Origin: Rhytidiadelphus loreus
Taxonomy: Eukaryota; Streptophyta; Bryopsida; Hypnales; Hylocomiaceae
NCBI GenBank assembly: GCA_947034895.1
Contig: OX344762.1
Span: 40,962,760-41,026,759 of the forward strand
DNA: 64,000 bases
Reading direction: 5' to 3'
In this document: one piece after another, positions 46,561 to 59,559 of the stretch
How positions within the stretch are numbered: the first letter of the stretch is position 1
Layout: every line of letters begins with the position of its first letter
The notes under the pieces: generated by a model
What the model was told of the DNA's origin: nothing
The model's database searches: none
The model's input: only the letters and a program-made list of their open reading frames with translations
Translations under genes and position numbers: made by a program

Positions 46561-48404
46561 TTAGGTATGGGTACTATAATTTCTTGATTCTTTAAACCCT
46601 AAATTCTTAAGGTCACTTTTGCAAAAGAAAATTGAAAATATTTGAAAGAAAAATTTCTAAACATTTTATTTTTTGCATATCCAACAGTAGGATCTTGTAC
46701 TAAGCTTGAATGAAAATGAGTGGAGGAAATTTCAAAAACTTTGACCAAGTAGATTGCAATATATTTGCATTCAAAGTGAAGAAAACGAGCTATTTTTGCA
46801 CCTAGCAACTCGCCAAGCAATAATAGATTATAAGACTTTGAATCTTCTTAACTTACAATTTATGGGCTATAGATTTTGAATATAAATTCTTTATATTAAA
46901 AACATTTAAATACAGAAATTGAGAAGAAAAAAGATTCAAAAACAATTTAATTTCCATTCAAAGAATTGTGGATGGAAGTAGGTATTGGATTGAAGGAAAA
47001 ATAAAAATCAATAATACTTTTAAGTGGACTTGAAGCACACTAAGTCCAATAGTAATAATTTTTTAACAAACAAACAAAACCTTATACAATTTTTTTTTTT
47101 ACATTGTAAAAAATGGGGTTTAAAAATAGATCTAGCACGTTACTTCCCATACTTTTCCAAGAAGATGCTAATGATTGCCCGCATAACAAGATGTTCCATA
47201 CCTTTCACAACAATAATCCAAATGAAATGAATCGATTACTCTATATATATGCAAAAATATAATTTATAAGAAATAGATTTCAAATTTTTATTTCAAATTT
47301 TTGTGATTTTTTTTTGTTGCCCAAGTTTTGAAAATATCCCCTGAGGAGACATTTGGAACCTTTCGGAGTTAATCAAAATAGAATGCATCAAAGGTAGTTT
47401 TTGAATAAACATCAATTCATCTAATAAAATAGAAAAATTAATGAATTTTTAAATTAAATCAATTAAAGACCACATTGGAATGGAAATTCAAAGAATCTTA
47501 TTATGTATTTTACAATAATTCCCCTTTGAATGCTTTTGTTTAGAATTGTGAAGAAATTATTGTACGTGATAGAGAGTTTTGTTGAAAAAGCAAAATATAA
47601 CCTTCAACCATGATCACTTCCAATGGAAGCTACTTCAATACTTCATCCATTGATGCATGTGATCATTTCGCGTCCATAATCATTGTGACTTTTAGTTCAT
47701 GCTTTATTTGAGTTTGATGTTTGACTACTAACATAGTTTTTTTCTATCTAGAAGATGGACCTATTTTAATGACTTTTCTTTCTAAGTTCCCACATCTATG
47801 TCTTCAATGGATGTCACTGGTAGCTTGGAGATCAATGGAGCCCTATTTTTTATTTATTAAAATATAAAATAATTTTTAAAATGCAATTGTGGGTGAAGGG
47901 GCATCCAAATTATTGGAATACATGGAAAAAATTATTAATTTATTTGTGCCTAAAATTCAACCTTCAAACGTCTAATATATTTATTTTTATTTTTATTTAT
48001 TAAAACAATGCAATTGTAGGTGAATGAACATTCAAATTATTTGAAACAATGGTCATAGTTGCGCTTGTGTGCCTTCATTTTATGGCTTTTGCTATGTGAT
48101 TCCATGCTAATATTGTGATTTCATTTCATTGCTTTAGTTGTTTAGCCTCAAAATTCCATGGCCAAGGTGTGACCTCATCTGACCTCAATTTCTATGGCTA
48201 TAATGTCTATTTGTCTCTTTACACCTAGTGCACCCTATATTTGTCAATACAGATGATTGAGAGTCACATTTAAAATAAAAGACTTCATGTAGTTAAAAAC
48301 AAATACACATGATTTTAGAGATATATAAGAGAAATGTTATAGAAAGAGAATGCAAGAAGGAATGCAACTCTTTTCATTGACATTTATTAGTCACTAATAT
48401 AAAA
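46561..48404. other. AT-rich intergenic DNA
   Basis: No gene is visible. A phrase near 47335 (CCCCTGAGGAGACATTTGG) resembles one at 44757, hinting at the borders of an unrecognised repeat. Confidence 0.35.
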
Positions 48405-48430
48405 CATATATATATATATATATATATATT
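48405..48430. repeat. (AT)n microsatellite
   Basis: About 12 AT dinucleotides follow AAAACAT. Confidence 0.9.
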
Positions 48431-48659
48431 ACAATGGGTCATTCACAAGATTCAATAGGGCCTATATTCCTTACAACAATGTGAAGATGGCTCTATTGGG
48501 TTGCAAGTAGCCTCGTGAGTAGCCTCCAACAACTTTGTTTCAACTTTTGGTGCCTGCATATACGATTAAAGAAATGAAAGGTTAATTTTTAGTGAATGAA
48601 CAACAAAGCTCAACTTTGAAAGGCTTACAACAACACAAAATATGTAGCATAAGTTTACG

Positions 48660-49140
48660 GTAGGAAGAATAAGAATGGTGATGGAGGAAACAAGAAGAAA
48701 AAAGCGGCAAGTACTAAGAGATAACAACAAACAAGAATTAAGAAGCAACAATTAAGAGGCAACAAGAAACAACAAGAAATGAGAGTTAAGATGCAAGAAG
48801 AAGAAAAAAGAAGAAAGAAAGAAAAAACAATAAAAAGAAAAAAAAAAAAAACTAAGAAGAAAAAATAGTTAAAATGCAAGAAGAAGAAAAAAGAAGAAAG
48901 AAAGAAAAAAAAAAGAAAAAGAAAAAGAAAAAAAAAACTAAGAAGAAAAAATAGTTAAAATGCAAGAAGAAGAAACAAGAAGCAAGAGTTAAGATGCAAC
49001 AAAAAGCAAAAACTTTGAAGCAAAAGACAAGAAGTAACAACAAATAAGATCTAAGAGACAACAAAAGCCAAGAACTAAGAAGCGAAAAAAAAATAGCAAC
49101 AATAAGTAAGAGGTAAGAGACAACAAAAGGCAACAAAGAA
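48660..49140. repeat. Purine-rich repeat (AAG/AAAG/CAAGAAG)
   Basis: Nearly pure purine with periodic GTTAA(A/G)ATGCAAGAAGAA blocks at about 48788, 48869 and 48953, an irregular roughly 85-bp period. The minus-strand Phe/Leu-rich ORFs are artefacts. It can form triplex or slip during replication. Confidence 0.85.
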
Positions 49141-51379
49141 GAGTCAAGAGAAGTGGCAACTAGGGTTTCGAAACTCTAAAAGAGTAGTGATTAGGTTTGA
49201 AAATCCTTCAAAAGAGGCGGCTAGGATTTCAAAATCCTAAACAATGGCTAGCCCATATTTTTCTTGGACTACTCAAAAATTTAAAAATGTCACTACCGTA
49301 GAAATATGACTCAATGTTCCCTAAACATGTTCTCTACGTTCTCTATGAAATATTTCGGTGTTTCCAATGGGTATATAGTATACACTTATGAAGTACAAGG
49401 CCCAAAAATGACTAGCAATCATATTTTGTAGTCATATTTCTCCCTAAGGTGTTGACCTCCTAGAATATGACTATGAGCAGTCACCAATCATCACCAATCA
49501 CCTCCAATCATATTTTTGCAGTCATAAAATACCCATTTTCTTATAGTGGAAGTAGAATGCATTGTCAGAGCATCTAATAAAGTATAATAACTTATTTACC
49601 TTTGATTTTCAACAATAAAGAAAATATATATTTTTGGATTTTTTATTATAATATACTTTGTTTATTTTTGTGGCTCAAATAAACGTCTAGAAGTCATGTT
49701 TGTTTTTTATCAAATATGGGATGCAAATATCAAAGTTTGAAACCACTAGGAGTGCCTTCATGCAAACAAACCTTTAGTCACTTTAACTACAACTTTTTAT
49801 TGTGAAGATACAACCTACAACAAAGACCAATATATGATAGTAAAGTTAGAAATACTTTCCCGGCCTAGTTGTAAACTTGTATCACATAAAAGATTCCTAC
49901 ATTAGTAGAGTGATGCAAATATGAAGTGAGTGAGTACTGAGCAATGCTTTCTATGCTTTTTTAAACCAATGACTTTGGACATGCCTAATGTTGAACAAAA
50001 ACCTTGACAAAAAGAAGTAACAAGTTAGAGCAATTGCAAAATCTCCATACTTGTCTAAAAAAGTCAATGCTGAACATTTGACAAGGAAAAGTAATCAAAA
50101 TTCTATATACTCTACAACATATTGATGTGGTAAATGTTTAAAGAGAAGTAATCAGAATGCTAAATATTCTATAACATATTCATGTCGTGGTTACCAGGTG
50201 TTGATTCATTTGCATATGCTTATGAGAATGTGATTCATACCATTTCTACAATGAATTTAATCATATTAGTTTATATTACACTACATTTTCTTTCACAAGA
50301 ACCAAAAGGAAAAAAATTATCATGATTCCAAGACAAATGTGAAAAAGAAGCATAAAAAAAATTCAACTAAATAAGTTACATGTACCCAAACAATGAATGC
50401 TATTGTAATGTCTCCCTTTAAAGGTAGATTAAAAGCATTGTACACCACAATAGAGAAATATGACACCACTTCTATTAATTCCAATTCTCATTACATGAAT
50501 AATAAATAGACTTCTTTCTTTTTTCATTTTAGGAACTTCCAAGAAGGAAAACTTAGTCTAATAGACATGACACCTTTCAACTACTACATAGTATGCTTAG
50601 AGCATACCCAAATGAAAAAGGAACCAAATATTTCTTGCCATTCATGTAGCATGGTAGCTACTTTCTCAAATCAACAAATGACATGGTTCTACTTCATTGC
50701 CATTCTTTAAATTTTTATATAGTATGATTATTATTAGAATTTCAAAGAAGGAATACTTGAATGTAACAAAATACAATGGAAATCAAGATTCCAAAAATCA
50801 AAATGGACAAGGCTTTCAGATGTGCCACAACCAAATTAATAACCTCAAAGTATCCATAATAGGTGATAGTACCTTGTACTAAAATTGAACCCAAACTTAT
50901 CAAATTCTATTAGATATGCAAAATGCCCAATTAAATTGTACAAACTCTACCTCAAAATGATATATTGGCTACAATTTTGTTAAGACTTTTTTATGCCAAT
51001 TTTATTGATCATATTGTGAAATACATAATTAAGGTTCCAAATTTTATATTACTAGAATCAATGAAGAACATTGCATGTGTTCATTGCAACCTTAAATAAA
51101 ATTAGCCACAAAAAAGTCTCCATTTGACCTACTCAAAACAACTTTAAAAAAACACGACATTCGAAGTGGACAACGAAGGATTAGCAACTAGAAGAACTAT
51201 TCAAGAGTAAAAACAAACAATCTACCTCCAAGACTAAACCACTCCAAATTCTTGGCCATAACCAAATTTACTTACAATAGAATTTTGGTCAACATATAGT
51301 AAGAGATACATGTAACTATTTGCACCAGTTCATGGCCACTACGTATCAATGGAGGACGTTTGAAAGTTTAGAATGTCTG
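49141..51379. other. AT-rich intergenic DNA
   Basis: Nothing to annotate. Confidence 0.4.
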
Positions 51380-52250
51380 GTTGGGTACTAAAAGCTTACA
51401 AATTGCCTTTTGAAGCCATTCAAAGATTTGTACATATTAAAGAATAAAACTAAATTTTTTTTTGTCTTGTATAATTATCACTCAATTTTTACCCAATCCC
51501 AATCAAGTATATCAAATTTTAGTTTCAAAAAAGAAAAACCTAGTGAATTTTTAAAGTCAATTTTCATGGTTTTACATAATATTTTTTTGAATACAATTGT
51601 TAATGAATTTTTTTTAATTTGATTGCATAGATACGTAGGGAACACCCATACGCACATCTTTCATATTAAAAAAACACCCCCTTAAGTAACAAAAAGATGA
51701 TCAATGAAGAATTCAATGAAAAGTGTCATATGACCAAAATTTGAAGAAACGGATATCTCTATATTTTAACTTGATTTTGGCAAAGTAATTGTACCATCAT
51801 ACTCAAACATATGAAATTAGTTACCATGAGAGGTGCAAGTAGAAAAATCTAATTACAATAAAGAAATATCTATTTTACAAAATTTGGATACGGTCACCTC
51901 AATATTGAAATCTCTATAGATGAGATTTTGAAGCTTTTTTGGAGATGCTTGTTAGAAAGAAAGATGAGCATATAGATGTTCCCTACATATCTATGTAGTC
52001 AAATTAAAAAAATTCATCATCAATGATTTTCAATCAAATGATAATGTAAGATCACAAATTATATGTGAAACAATTTTGCCAAAAATGGAGTTTTGTTTTT
52101 TTGAAACTGAAATTTGGATATGGTTGATTGGGATTGCATATGGATGCAATGATAATTATGCTTACCAAAAAAACACCAATTGTAATCCATATTGTACAAA
52201 AGAATTTGAATGGCTCCAAAAGGCAGTTTGTAAGCTTTCAATACCCAACT
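51380..52250. mobile_element. Large fold-back element, arms about 280 bp
   Basis: The left arm (51380-51660: GGTTGGGTACTAAAAGCTTA, then TTGCCTTTTGAAGCCATTC) is inverted at 51965-52250 (GAATGGCTCCAAAAGGCAG, AAGCTTTCAATACCCAAC). The unpaired centre of about 300 bp has no coding. Flanks TCTG / TCTA are only a near match, so the ends are tentative. It sits immediately downstream of the DA1-like exon. Confidence 0.65.
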
Positions 52251-52320
52251 CTACACTACTGAGGCATAGTGGCACAAATAGGGGTGGCATTTGAATTGTG
52301 GCACAAATACGGTCTCCTAC

Positions 52321-52500
52321 CTTATGTTCATTCAAACTTTCATCTACTAGCACAAACTGGATAGCATAATCCACTTTGATAGTGAGCCCAAGATCCGAAA
52401 CTTGTTCCCAGATGCTATGCAACATTGCAACTTGCTGTCTACATAACCTCGCAGTATTTCGTACAGGCCCAGCATCTAACAAATCCACCTTACACATTCC
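52321..52500 (-). CDS. Lone exon resembling DA1-family (LIM/peptidase) protein
   Basis: The minus-strand frame LLDAGPVRNTARLCRQQVAM, then a stretch with LTIKVDYAIQFVLVDESLNEHK, ends at a good donor (AAG|GTAGGAG at 52321/52320). In DA1-type growth regulators the segment between the LIM domain and the HEMMH peptidase motif has the form LD.A..D.......EI..FYEGL.MKVEQQIP.LLVER.ALNEA, and an intron at the matching place. The resemblance is by eye and partial. The LIM part and the zinc-binding HExxH are not found in the window, and the 5' border is uncertain (a splice acceptor at about 52500). It may be one exon of a gene with long introns running to lower coordinates, or a stranded fragment. Confidence 0.35.
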
Positions 52501-53203
52501 CCTACATTGCTCATGCATATAAATCTAATTCTCTACATTCACCAAAACTTATAACTGAAAAGACCTCGTAAAAGCAAAGCAGCCACCGACAATTCACTGC
52601 CACAAGCTTTGATCATACCTAACCTACCTTTGTTCTTTCCCAAAACCTGACCACAGAAAGCACCCATTACAAATTTTCTTCATGGCAGATTAAGGCCTGC
52701 CCTGCAACAAATTGCCGACATGACTAGAGCTTCATCAGGCTCCACAGGCCCCACGGCGTCAGAGCTCTGACCTCGACATCGACCATTTCACATCACCCTT
52801 CAACAAGATCCACCGCACAAGGAGAAGTCAGTCTTAGATAGTTCACGTGTCAATAAGAGGAGTGAGCTATTTGATCCCCATTCATCCACATGAGCGACTC
52901 CTTCCATATTCTTAAATACTGCCTGATGCAGAAGGGGCAAAAGGGTTTGTGAATTGCGGTCATTTGCACGTGTCTAGCTTATACCAGTACAGATGACTGG
53001 TTTAAACTGGACTCTCTTTTTGCGACTCTCCAAATATCCGATCAGTTACAAAACAGAGCTTTGATTGACCTGTCTCTCTGCAGTGAAAACTGCAAAGTAA
53101 GTCTCTTGTCTTGACCCATACAGACCAGACGATCCAACTATGCCAACAGGCAAATGCAAAACTCAAAACTTGAACTAGACTGTGTACTGCATATAACATT
53201 AAC

Positions 53204-53314
53204 TCGTTGCAGGTGAACAATACCATCAGCCGACCCCTTCCGCAGGATATCAAAGACCACCCTGAGGGGAGCATTGCATGTAAGGTTAAATACGGTGAAC
53301 TCCACTCGTTTGTC
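53204..53314 (-). CDS. Possible internal exon of unknown protein
   Basis: An open 37-codon block (KRVEFTVFNLTCNAPLRVVF in its first part) is bounded by an acceptor-like TAATAG and a donor-like GTTAAT, and its length is a multiple of three. The amino-acid order looks protein-like, but I do not recognise it and cannot join it with confidence to the exon at 52321 or to anything upstream. Confidence 0.2.
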
Positions 53315-54630
53315 CTATTAGTGTGAGTGACTAATTTTCCAGTCACATTATTTGTAAAGTAATTACATTAGCTTATTCTGAATTATTACTCTATTGCACC
53401 AATTTCCTCAAATATAAAATTTTATACGAACATTAGGTATGCACCCTTACTAATACTACAAATGATGTAGTGAGGGGTACAGTACCTTGCTCTCCAAATC
53501 ATCAAGAGTGAAGGGTATAGTACTCTTTGAATGGAAATGGGGTTGCCTTACAGTAGTCCATAACTCCCCACTTTGAAATTGCATAAGAACTCATATGCAG
53601 TGATACAAATACTAAAAAGATTTTGCTCTTATACCCTCTCAACAGCTCGATACGTGCCCCAAAAAATCACGCTCCTGCATGTGTTAATGTATAAAGTGAC
53701 GCAAAGAGTACTTTCTACCTTAAAGATGAAACAGACTTGCAAACATGTAAACCAACTGTGTCTAACCTTAAATATTACTTTTCTACCTGGATAGAGTGGG
53801 CAGCTGAGATTTTCAACTTCAATAAAAATCCGGGAGATTCTTATGCAAAGATGAAGTGCAAAGATGGGATGCAAATTTCTGCCGCTGCAACAAAGGATAA
53901 CAAATGAAGGGCAGCACACTGGCAAGTTGTGAGAAGAGAAGTTGATTTCTAGCACTTGAAAAATTCAATAGCCATTTGGCCATAAGACTCTTAGTTCAAT
54001 GTGTTTACAATAGCACAATCCTAGAGAACTATAGTTCAGCATGCTTGCGTAGATTTTGAATCTTGAAAAGTGTGGAAGTTCAACTACTTAAAACTGAAAT
54101 TTTGGAATTCAGTGATCAAATCTGCAAAATTTTCTTCTAATTGACATGGTCTTTTGATAGCTTACATACTGTATACTCTCCTCAAGTCCTCGCCATTGCC
54201 GATCTTGTAGATGCTCGTCCTTTGTGTTCATCCTTTGCACTACTCCAACGACCCCCAAATCTGGCTGCAGCATCACAAACGGCATACACCCTCTCAAAAT
54301 GAAGAAAGGTTCACCAACCATGGTAGCGTGCGAACCCAAACTAGTGCTTGAGCAATTCACCTTTGACTGTTTGTCATCGTCATTGCTTTTGGAGAGAAAA
54401 GACACAAATATGTGGTTCAATGGTAATGACTGTCATTTCAAATTCAATATGTCTTGAAGATATGAAGAGTAGGCCTGGAAAGAGCCTCGACGCAAGTGGG
54501 GAGAAAATATTCACAGGCCAGAGAGTTTCAGGCTTCAAATCCATTTCGAACAATAAAAGAAACGACCTATAAGACTACAGCTATGCAAATTGCGCCCTAG
54601 GATTTAGGTTTTCTACAAGCTCTAGTGTAA

Positions 54631-56186
54631 TTAGGAAACTAGGGTTTGGACAGCAGTAGATCTTTTCTCTTTCTTGTCGTTCTTTTCTTTCTTCTTCAAA
54701 GAGTCCATATGTGCCTTCAAAACTGTCGCATATGAGGTTTGAAATCTCAAGTGATTCTTGGCTGTGAGCTGCAAACAGTCAAACCAACATCTGTCAAACC
54801 TCCAAGGTCATAGAAGTTGAACCCCCAAACCACTGCAATAATGACGAGTTGCATGCAAACAGGAAATGAAAAAAGCACAGAATTGTTGCGATTCTCAAGC
54901 AGGTCGATCGAAGATGACAGCAGATTCAAAACAGAACTTACAGAGCAGCTAATTTTTTGCTTGCCATCCGTAGCACGCACTAGACATCGTAATTCTGAAG
55001 GTTCGAGAATCTGAATAGGTGCCTCTTCAACTATCTTCCTCGTCTTCTGGCGCTGAAGAGTTGCTGTACAGCCACACAAACATGAGCAAGAAAATAATAT
55101 GTACCTGAAAACACCTCCAATCTTCAAGGAATACGAAATTATTCTCAGCTGCAGTGACAGCATTTTCAAGCATGAAGCAATACTCTGAAACAGGGGAAAA
55201 AGTAATGTAGAAGACCAGCTGTGCAGACCCAGCATTCTATAGGGTAGCAAAGCATGAACTTGGAGGAAGAAGACCTGTAGAATGCTGAATTTCTTCCTCC
55301 GGGTTCAGCACAAACTAGCCCTGAAACAAACTCTTCAGAGCTACCAAGCTATAAGCACAAGTGTTTGGCGGTTCTGAAGTGACTGGTAACACGCCTATTC
55401 ATGCGAAAACAAGAGGCTCTTTCGAAACGGACATAAAATTCTGAGTCCATTTGATTAGGTCAAACGGTGTTCTTGAAGATTATAAGAGCTGTTGTGTTAA
55501 AAGGGCAGCGTGCGCATACATCGCTTAAGAGTCACCCATATCGTGCCCGAATTCTTCGACTGCTCGTACATTTTTGTTAGCGCACTCAAGAACGGATCCA
55601 ATTCCAAAAGAACCTGCCAAGTCAGGATCGCCAACAACTCTTAAAATCTGTACAGCATGCCAGTTTGCCAACGAATTGTTAACGCTCTATTGCAGGGTCA
55701 CCGAAAACGATATCTTCCATCTTATTTAATTTTACTAATTGCACTTTAGGCTACATTTATTCTGATTCTGTCATTCAATACTCAGTTCATACAGTAAGCT
55801 CGAAGTACAAAAACAAACATAAACAGGAGAGGAGACACAGCACTTTAAATATGAAATTCACTTGTGTAGAAAACTTGATTCTGGTTTTAAAGACTCCGTT
55901 CTTAAGCCGTAAGTACACATACAAAAATCGAGTCAAATTATTACTAAACTCGAAATCGGAGAACAGAATAAAAGGGGGTTAATCCGTTTTCCGATTGCCG
56001 TACCCTACTCTAATGTCGAATTCTTCATGCACAATGAAACCCTAAACTAGGACAATATCACTTCAACGAATGCAAACAGACACACCCTAAGTTATATACA
56101 GAACTGAACACATAGAAATTTGCGAATGTAATTCATTTGTCTTCACGAGTAATGCAAGTAAGGAAGACGAGTAAACCACTAACCAT
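54631..56186 (-). CDS. SRP14: Signal recognition particle 14-kDa protein (complete, 4 exons with coding sequence)
   Basis: SRP14 pairs with SRP9 on the Alu end of SRP RNA and slows elongation while the ribosome is brought to the ER. The coding parts are 56186-56184 (ATG only), 55613-55520, 55063-54942 and 54768-54631. All junctions are GT-AG (donors GTTAGT, GTATGC, GTAAGT), with phases 0, 1 and 0. The product is 118 residues against about 121 in Arabidopsis. Seen: VLLELDPFLSALTKMYEQSK near the start, GTIWVTLKR (24-32), the family hallmark LRCLVRATDGKQKIS (57-71), FQTSYATVLKAHM (82-94) and a Lys-rich tail (98-109) for RNA contact. The start codon is the last codon of its exon, with the intron directly after it. 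The stop TAA is at 54633-54631. Confidence 0.95.
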
Positions 56187-56530
56187 GATCGTCACTAGTT
56201 GATGGAGCCTGATCACATAGGTTTGCCGGGACTTCCAAACCCTAAATCAGCTGATGTCTGAAAACAGAAAAAAAAAGAGCTTCATTGAGCTACCAACGAC
56301 CAATCCTTTCCATTTGCTTATACTCCGTAATAATTATACAAGTACTTTTAACTATTTTAAACAAAAAAACAAAACAGGATTTGAGAAGAAACTTACAACG
56401 AGAATCAATGTAAGTTCAGGACAATCCAGCTGTAAGTTATGTGGAAGCTTGGGAGGGGATTGGGGGAAAAAGGAGAGAGACTCTGATAAGCTAGGGTTTC
56501 AAGCTAGGGTTTTAGGGTTTAGGGTTTCAG
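56187..56530 (-). promoter_or_regulatory. SRP14: SRP14 leader: telo-boxes, 5'UTR and leader intron
   Basis: On the minus strand, telo-box repeats AAACCCTAAACCCTAAAACC (56504-56528 region) stand upstream of a CT-rich leader, as in many plant genes of the translation machinery. An exon ends at 56397 (CGTT|GTAAGT). The intron 56396-56258 ends TTTTCAG, and the next exon 56257-56184 carries the ATG at its very end. The exact transcription start is not visible. Confidence 0.7.
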
Positions 56531-58430
56531 GCGAGTAGCTGGGCACAACAGTAATGGTGGGCGCCAGCATGCAGTGTTTTAAAGGTTTTATTAATTTTAA
56601 AATCTCCTAAACACATTGCTTGCCTGTGCCGTTACCACAGTATAACTCAAGTAGAAGTAATTTTCTAATTTTTTAATTCATAAAAACTTCAAAATTTAAT
56701 ATCTTTTCTTCCGTAAGAACGCTACGAAACAAAGCCCATGCATGTACCCTTCCTCAGTGAAGGCTTTCCAACAATACCAAGAACGTGACCTATGGCCCCC
56801 AAAGTTGAGGAGATCTCAACGTAACAAAACCAAACAAATAAAGTATGGATTGAATTTGAAGGGTGGGTGTCCATTATTAACCCCTATAATGTTGTAAGTT
56901 AGGTAAAAAATATCTAATGAATGGCTTGCAGAAAACTTGTAGAAACAAATAGTGCACCTATTTCGATCCGGGAAACTAATGATTTTTCGTCAACTATCTT
57001 GGTGGTAGGCGTCATCTTTCCTAGATTAGAACCCTAGAAGTACTTTATTTTGTCTCAAACCGATTCTATCAAGTAGGGGTTACAAGGCAAAGGAACCTAG
57101 CTTGAAGTTTGATTTTTAAAATAATTTTTGGGACATATGCTGACAATTAGTACAATGTAGAACAATAACCCTCAAAAGATTTGTACACTTCAAAACTGTC
57201 CAAACAAGTAGAGGTTTTAGAAATTTTCAACAATTTCGGGCACATCGAGGTGTAAATAGTGTATTGTGCATAGAATTGAGTTTCAAAGACATTTTAAAAA
57301 CTATTGAATTTATATTTTATTTTGTGAAAGACTTCTACACCTCTCAATTCTATAATCCCTTTGTAAAGAATAAAACACAAAAAAACATCAATAAATTCAC
57401 CGTATTCTTTTTTAAATGGGCTTTTTCTACCATCAAAATGGTCGATTGTTGCATTAGAGCAATGTAAAGAAAGAAGATTTCTGTTTTAGATGAGAGCCTA
57501 AAAATGTATTTTTTATAGTCTAAAAGACGAATAATTGTCCCTAAACACAAATAATATCTCTGGATTTGTAACAAAAATGTGCATCTCCAAATGTGATTTG
57601 CGTGAGCAAATAAGTAAAATAATTAAACCATGATTGTCAACCAAATCCTCAAAAACTACTATTTGGTTTAAGAATTCTTAAGAATTAAAAGGAATACTTC
57701 CAATCCAATATACTAAAATCCTATTACCCTACTATCCTTGCAATGACAACAAAAGAGAAGGTATGAGGTACTGAAGGTATTCCTTTTGCAAAGGCATCTT
57801 CTAACATAGTTTTCAAATGTATTGTTGGTGAACATAACGCACTAGAACCTTATTCCATTCCAACTTCAAAAATTCATAACAAATTTTATAAGAGTTCACA
57901 AAATATGAATAAAAGTAGGTTAGACATTGCCTCTATTTTCCACCCAATTCTTCTTGTCAAATATAAAAGAATTAGGTGGAAAATACTTGAGATGAATGAC
58001 TTTTCTAAAAAGGTAAATTAATCCTTAAAAGATGCTTTGCAAATCTAATCACATTTAGTTGCCTTGTCTCTAATTTTGAGGTTTTTGAAGAAGTCATCAT
58101 ATTTTATATATAGTTTTTCATTTGTGCATTTAGGAAATCAAATATATATACATACCAATATACCAATATACATGCCTACATTGCATAGAATGAAATATCA
58201 CTAGTAACGGATGAAAGCAATGTCGTTGATTGTGAATAAGAATGAAACATCACTCGTAATGGATGAAAAATGTTCAAAGGGGTGGAAATTTTGATAGATA
58301 AAAGAACAACATCTTATTCCAAATTTAACCCTTTTAAAAATACCGGTAGGATTTGCCATTTGGCCATTCAGTAAATAAAAAAGGCATTGAAGGATGCTCA
58401 CGGAATCTCCGGTACCCCCCCAAAACCGGA
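56531..58430. other. AT-rich space between SRP14 and the mutase gene
   Basis: The two genes are divergently oriented. Apart from one member of the dispersed repeat (56690-56840) I see no element or gene. Confidence 0.45.
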
Positions 58431-58439
58431 CCTCAACAC

Positions 58440-58511
58440 GATATAAATACACGCAGACACCCGCAGAGGCGGGTATGAACATACATACCAAAAGCGGAGC
58501 AGTATATAAAA
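58440..58511 (+). promoter_or_regulatory. Core promoter of the mutase gene, two TATA candidates
   Basis: GATATAAATAC at 58440-58450 and TATATAAAAA at 58502-58511 lie upstream of a leader exon that ends at 58601 (CTCTCAG|GTCAGT). The second fits a start about 30 bp on, giving a leader exon of roughly 60 bp. Confidence 0.5.
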
Positions 58512-58601
58512 ATCCGAGTTTCTCTATATTGGTGTTCTTGAGGTCCCATGCTTCCATCTTGCTTCTCGGATCCTGCCTTCCTCCAGCTCCAGCTCTCTCA
58601 G

Positions 58602-59509
58602 GTCAGTCTCCCCATTTCTCATTCCCTGCATCGTTTTCTTTGGTAAGCTTAGCATAAGGTACTCTCTGTTTCCCGATCTACACAACAAACCTCGCATGTT
58701 GTAGCAGAAGCAGAAGATGATCTTGTTTGAAGCTCAAGTAGAACCAGGTTTTGGTAGGTAGGGGTTATAGCTTGTTTTGGGGAGAGGTGTGAGCTTTGGG
58801 CTTCGAGCCTATAGTTTCTGCTTGCATCTATCTGTGCACTAAACTTGAAGAAGGAGAAAAAGATGCTGGTCTTTTGAAGCTCGAGTGGGTTTAGTTTTGT
58901 GTAGCGTGTTTTGGGGAAAGCTTCGTTCGTGGTTAGAGCGTGGCTCTACAGTGTACACGCGTTTCTGCTTGCATCTGTGTTGTAACCTCGGCATGTGGAG
59001 GAGAAGTAGAGGATGAAGGGGAGAGATCGGGTTTGGATTGTTCTCAAGAGGTCGGGGTTTGAGTTGTGCGAGTAGTGTGGTTTGCGAAAAGCTTCGGGCT
59101 TTGAGTTTCTTGCAGTCCATGAACGGTGTGCACTCGCTTCTGGTTGCAGCTGTACACTAACCTTGGCATGTGAAGAAGAGGATAAAGATCGTCTCTGAAG
59201 CTTAAGTGGCCAGGCTTTCGTTGGTTTCGCGTAGCGTATTTGGTTCAAGTTTCGTTTTTTTGCGGCTCTGTGCATTGTGTGCAGTCGTTTCTGCTTGATT
59301 GCATCTGTGCTATAACCTCGGCATGCAACCCTTCATACTCGTCTGCAGGAGGATAGAAAGCTTCTCTATCTGCACTGATAGAAACAAAGGCTTTGTACAT
59401 TTCTTTTTTCGGTGCTGCTATTGTTTCGAAATCTGCGATTGTTTTTTTTGAGGGGTAAGAGTGGACAACGCTGACTCTGTGCGTTTGTTTGTGGGTTTGT
59501 TTTTTTCAG
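58602..59509 (+). repeat. 5'UTR leader intron filled with a 145-175-bp degenerate tandem repeat
   Basis: The intron has donor GTCAGT and acceptor TTTTTTCAG, 50 bp before the ATG. Units share a phrase like TAACCTCGGCATGTGGAGGA, GAAGCTCAAGTGG, GTAGCGTGTTTTGG, and TTTCTGCTTGCATCTGTG. They start near 58686, 58838, 58982, 59157 and 59311. Copies are heavily diverged but collinear. A leader intron is common in highly expressed plant genes; the repeat is the unusual part. Confidence 0.8.
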
Positions 59510-59559
59510 ATCTGAGGACGGATTTCCAGATCTGACGAGGTTGTAGCGACGCCCCCAAG

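Noticed and set aside
48655..49136. Minus-strand Phe/Leu-rich ORFs resembling membrane proteins
   Set aside because: They are translations of a purine-rich simple repeat.
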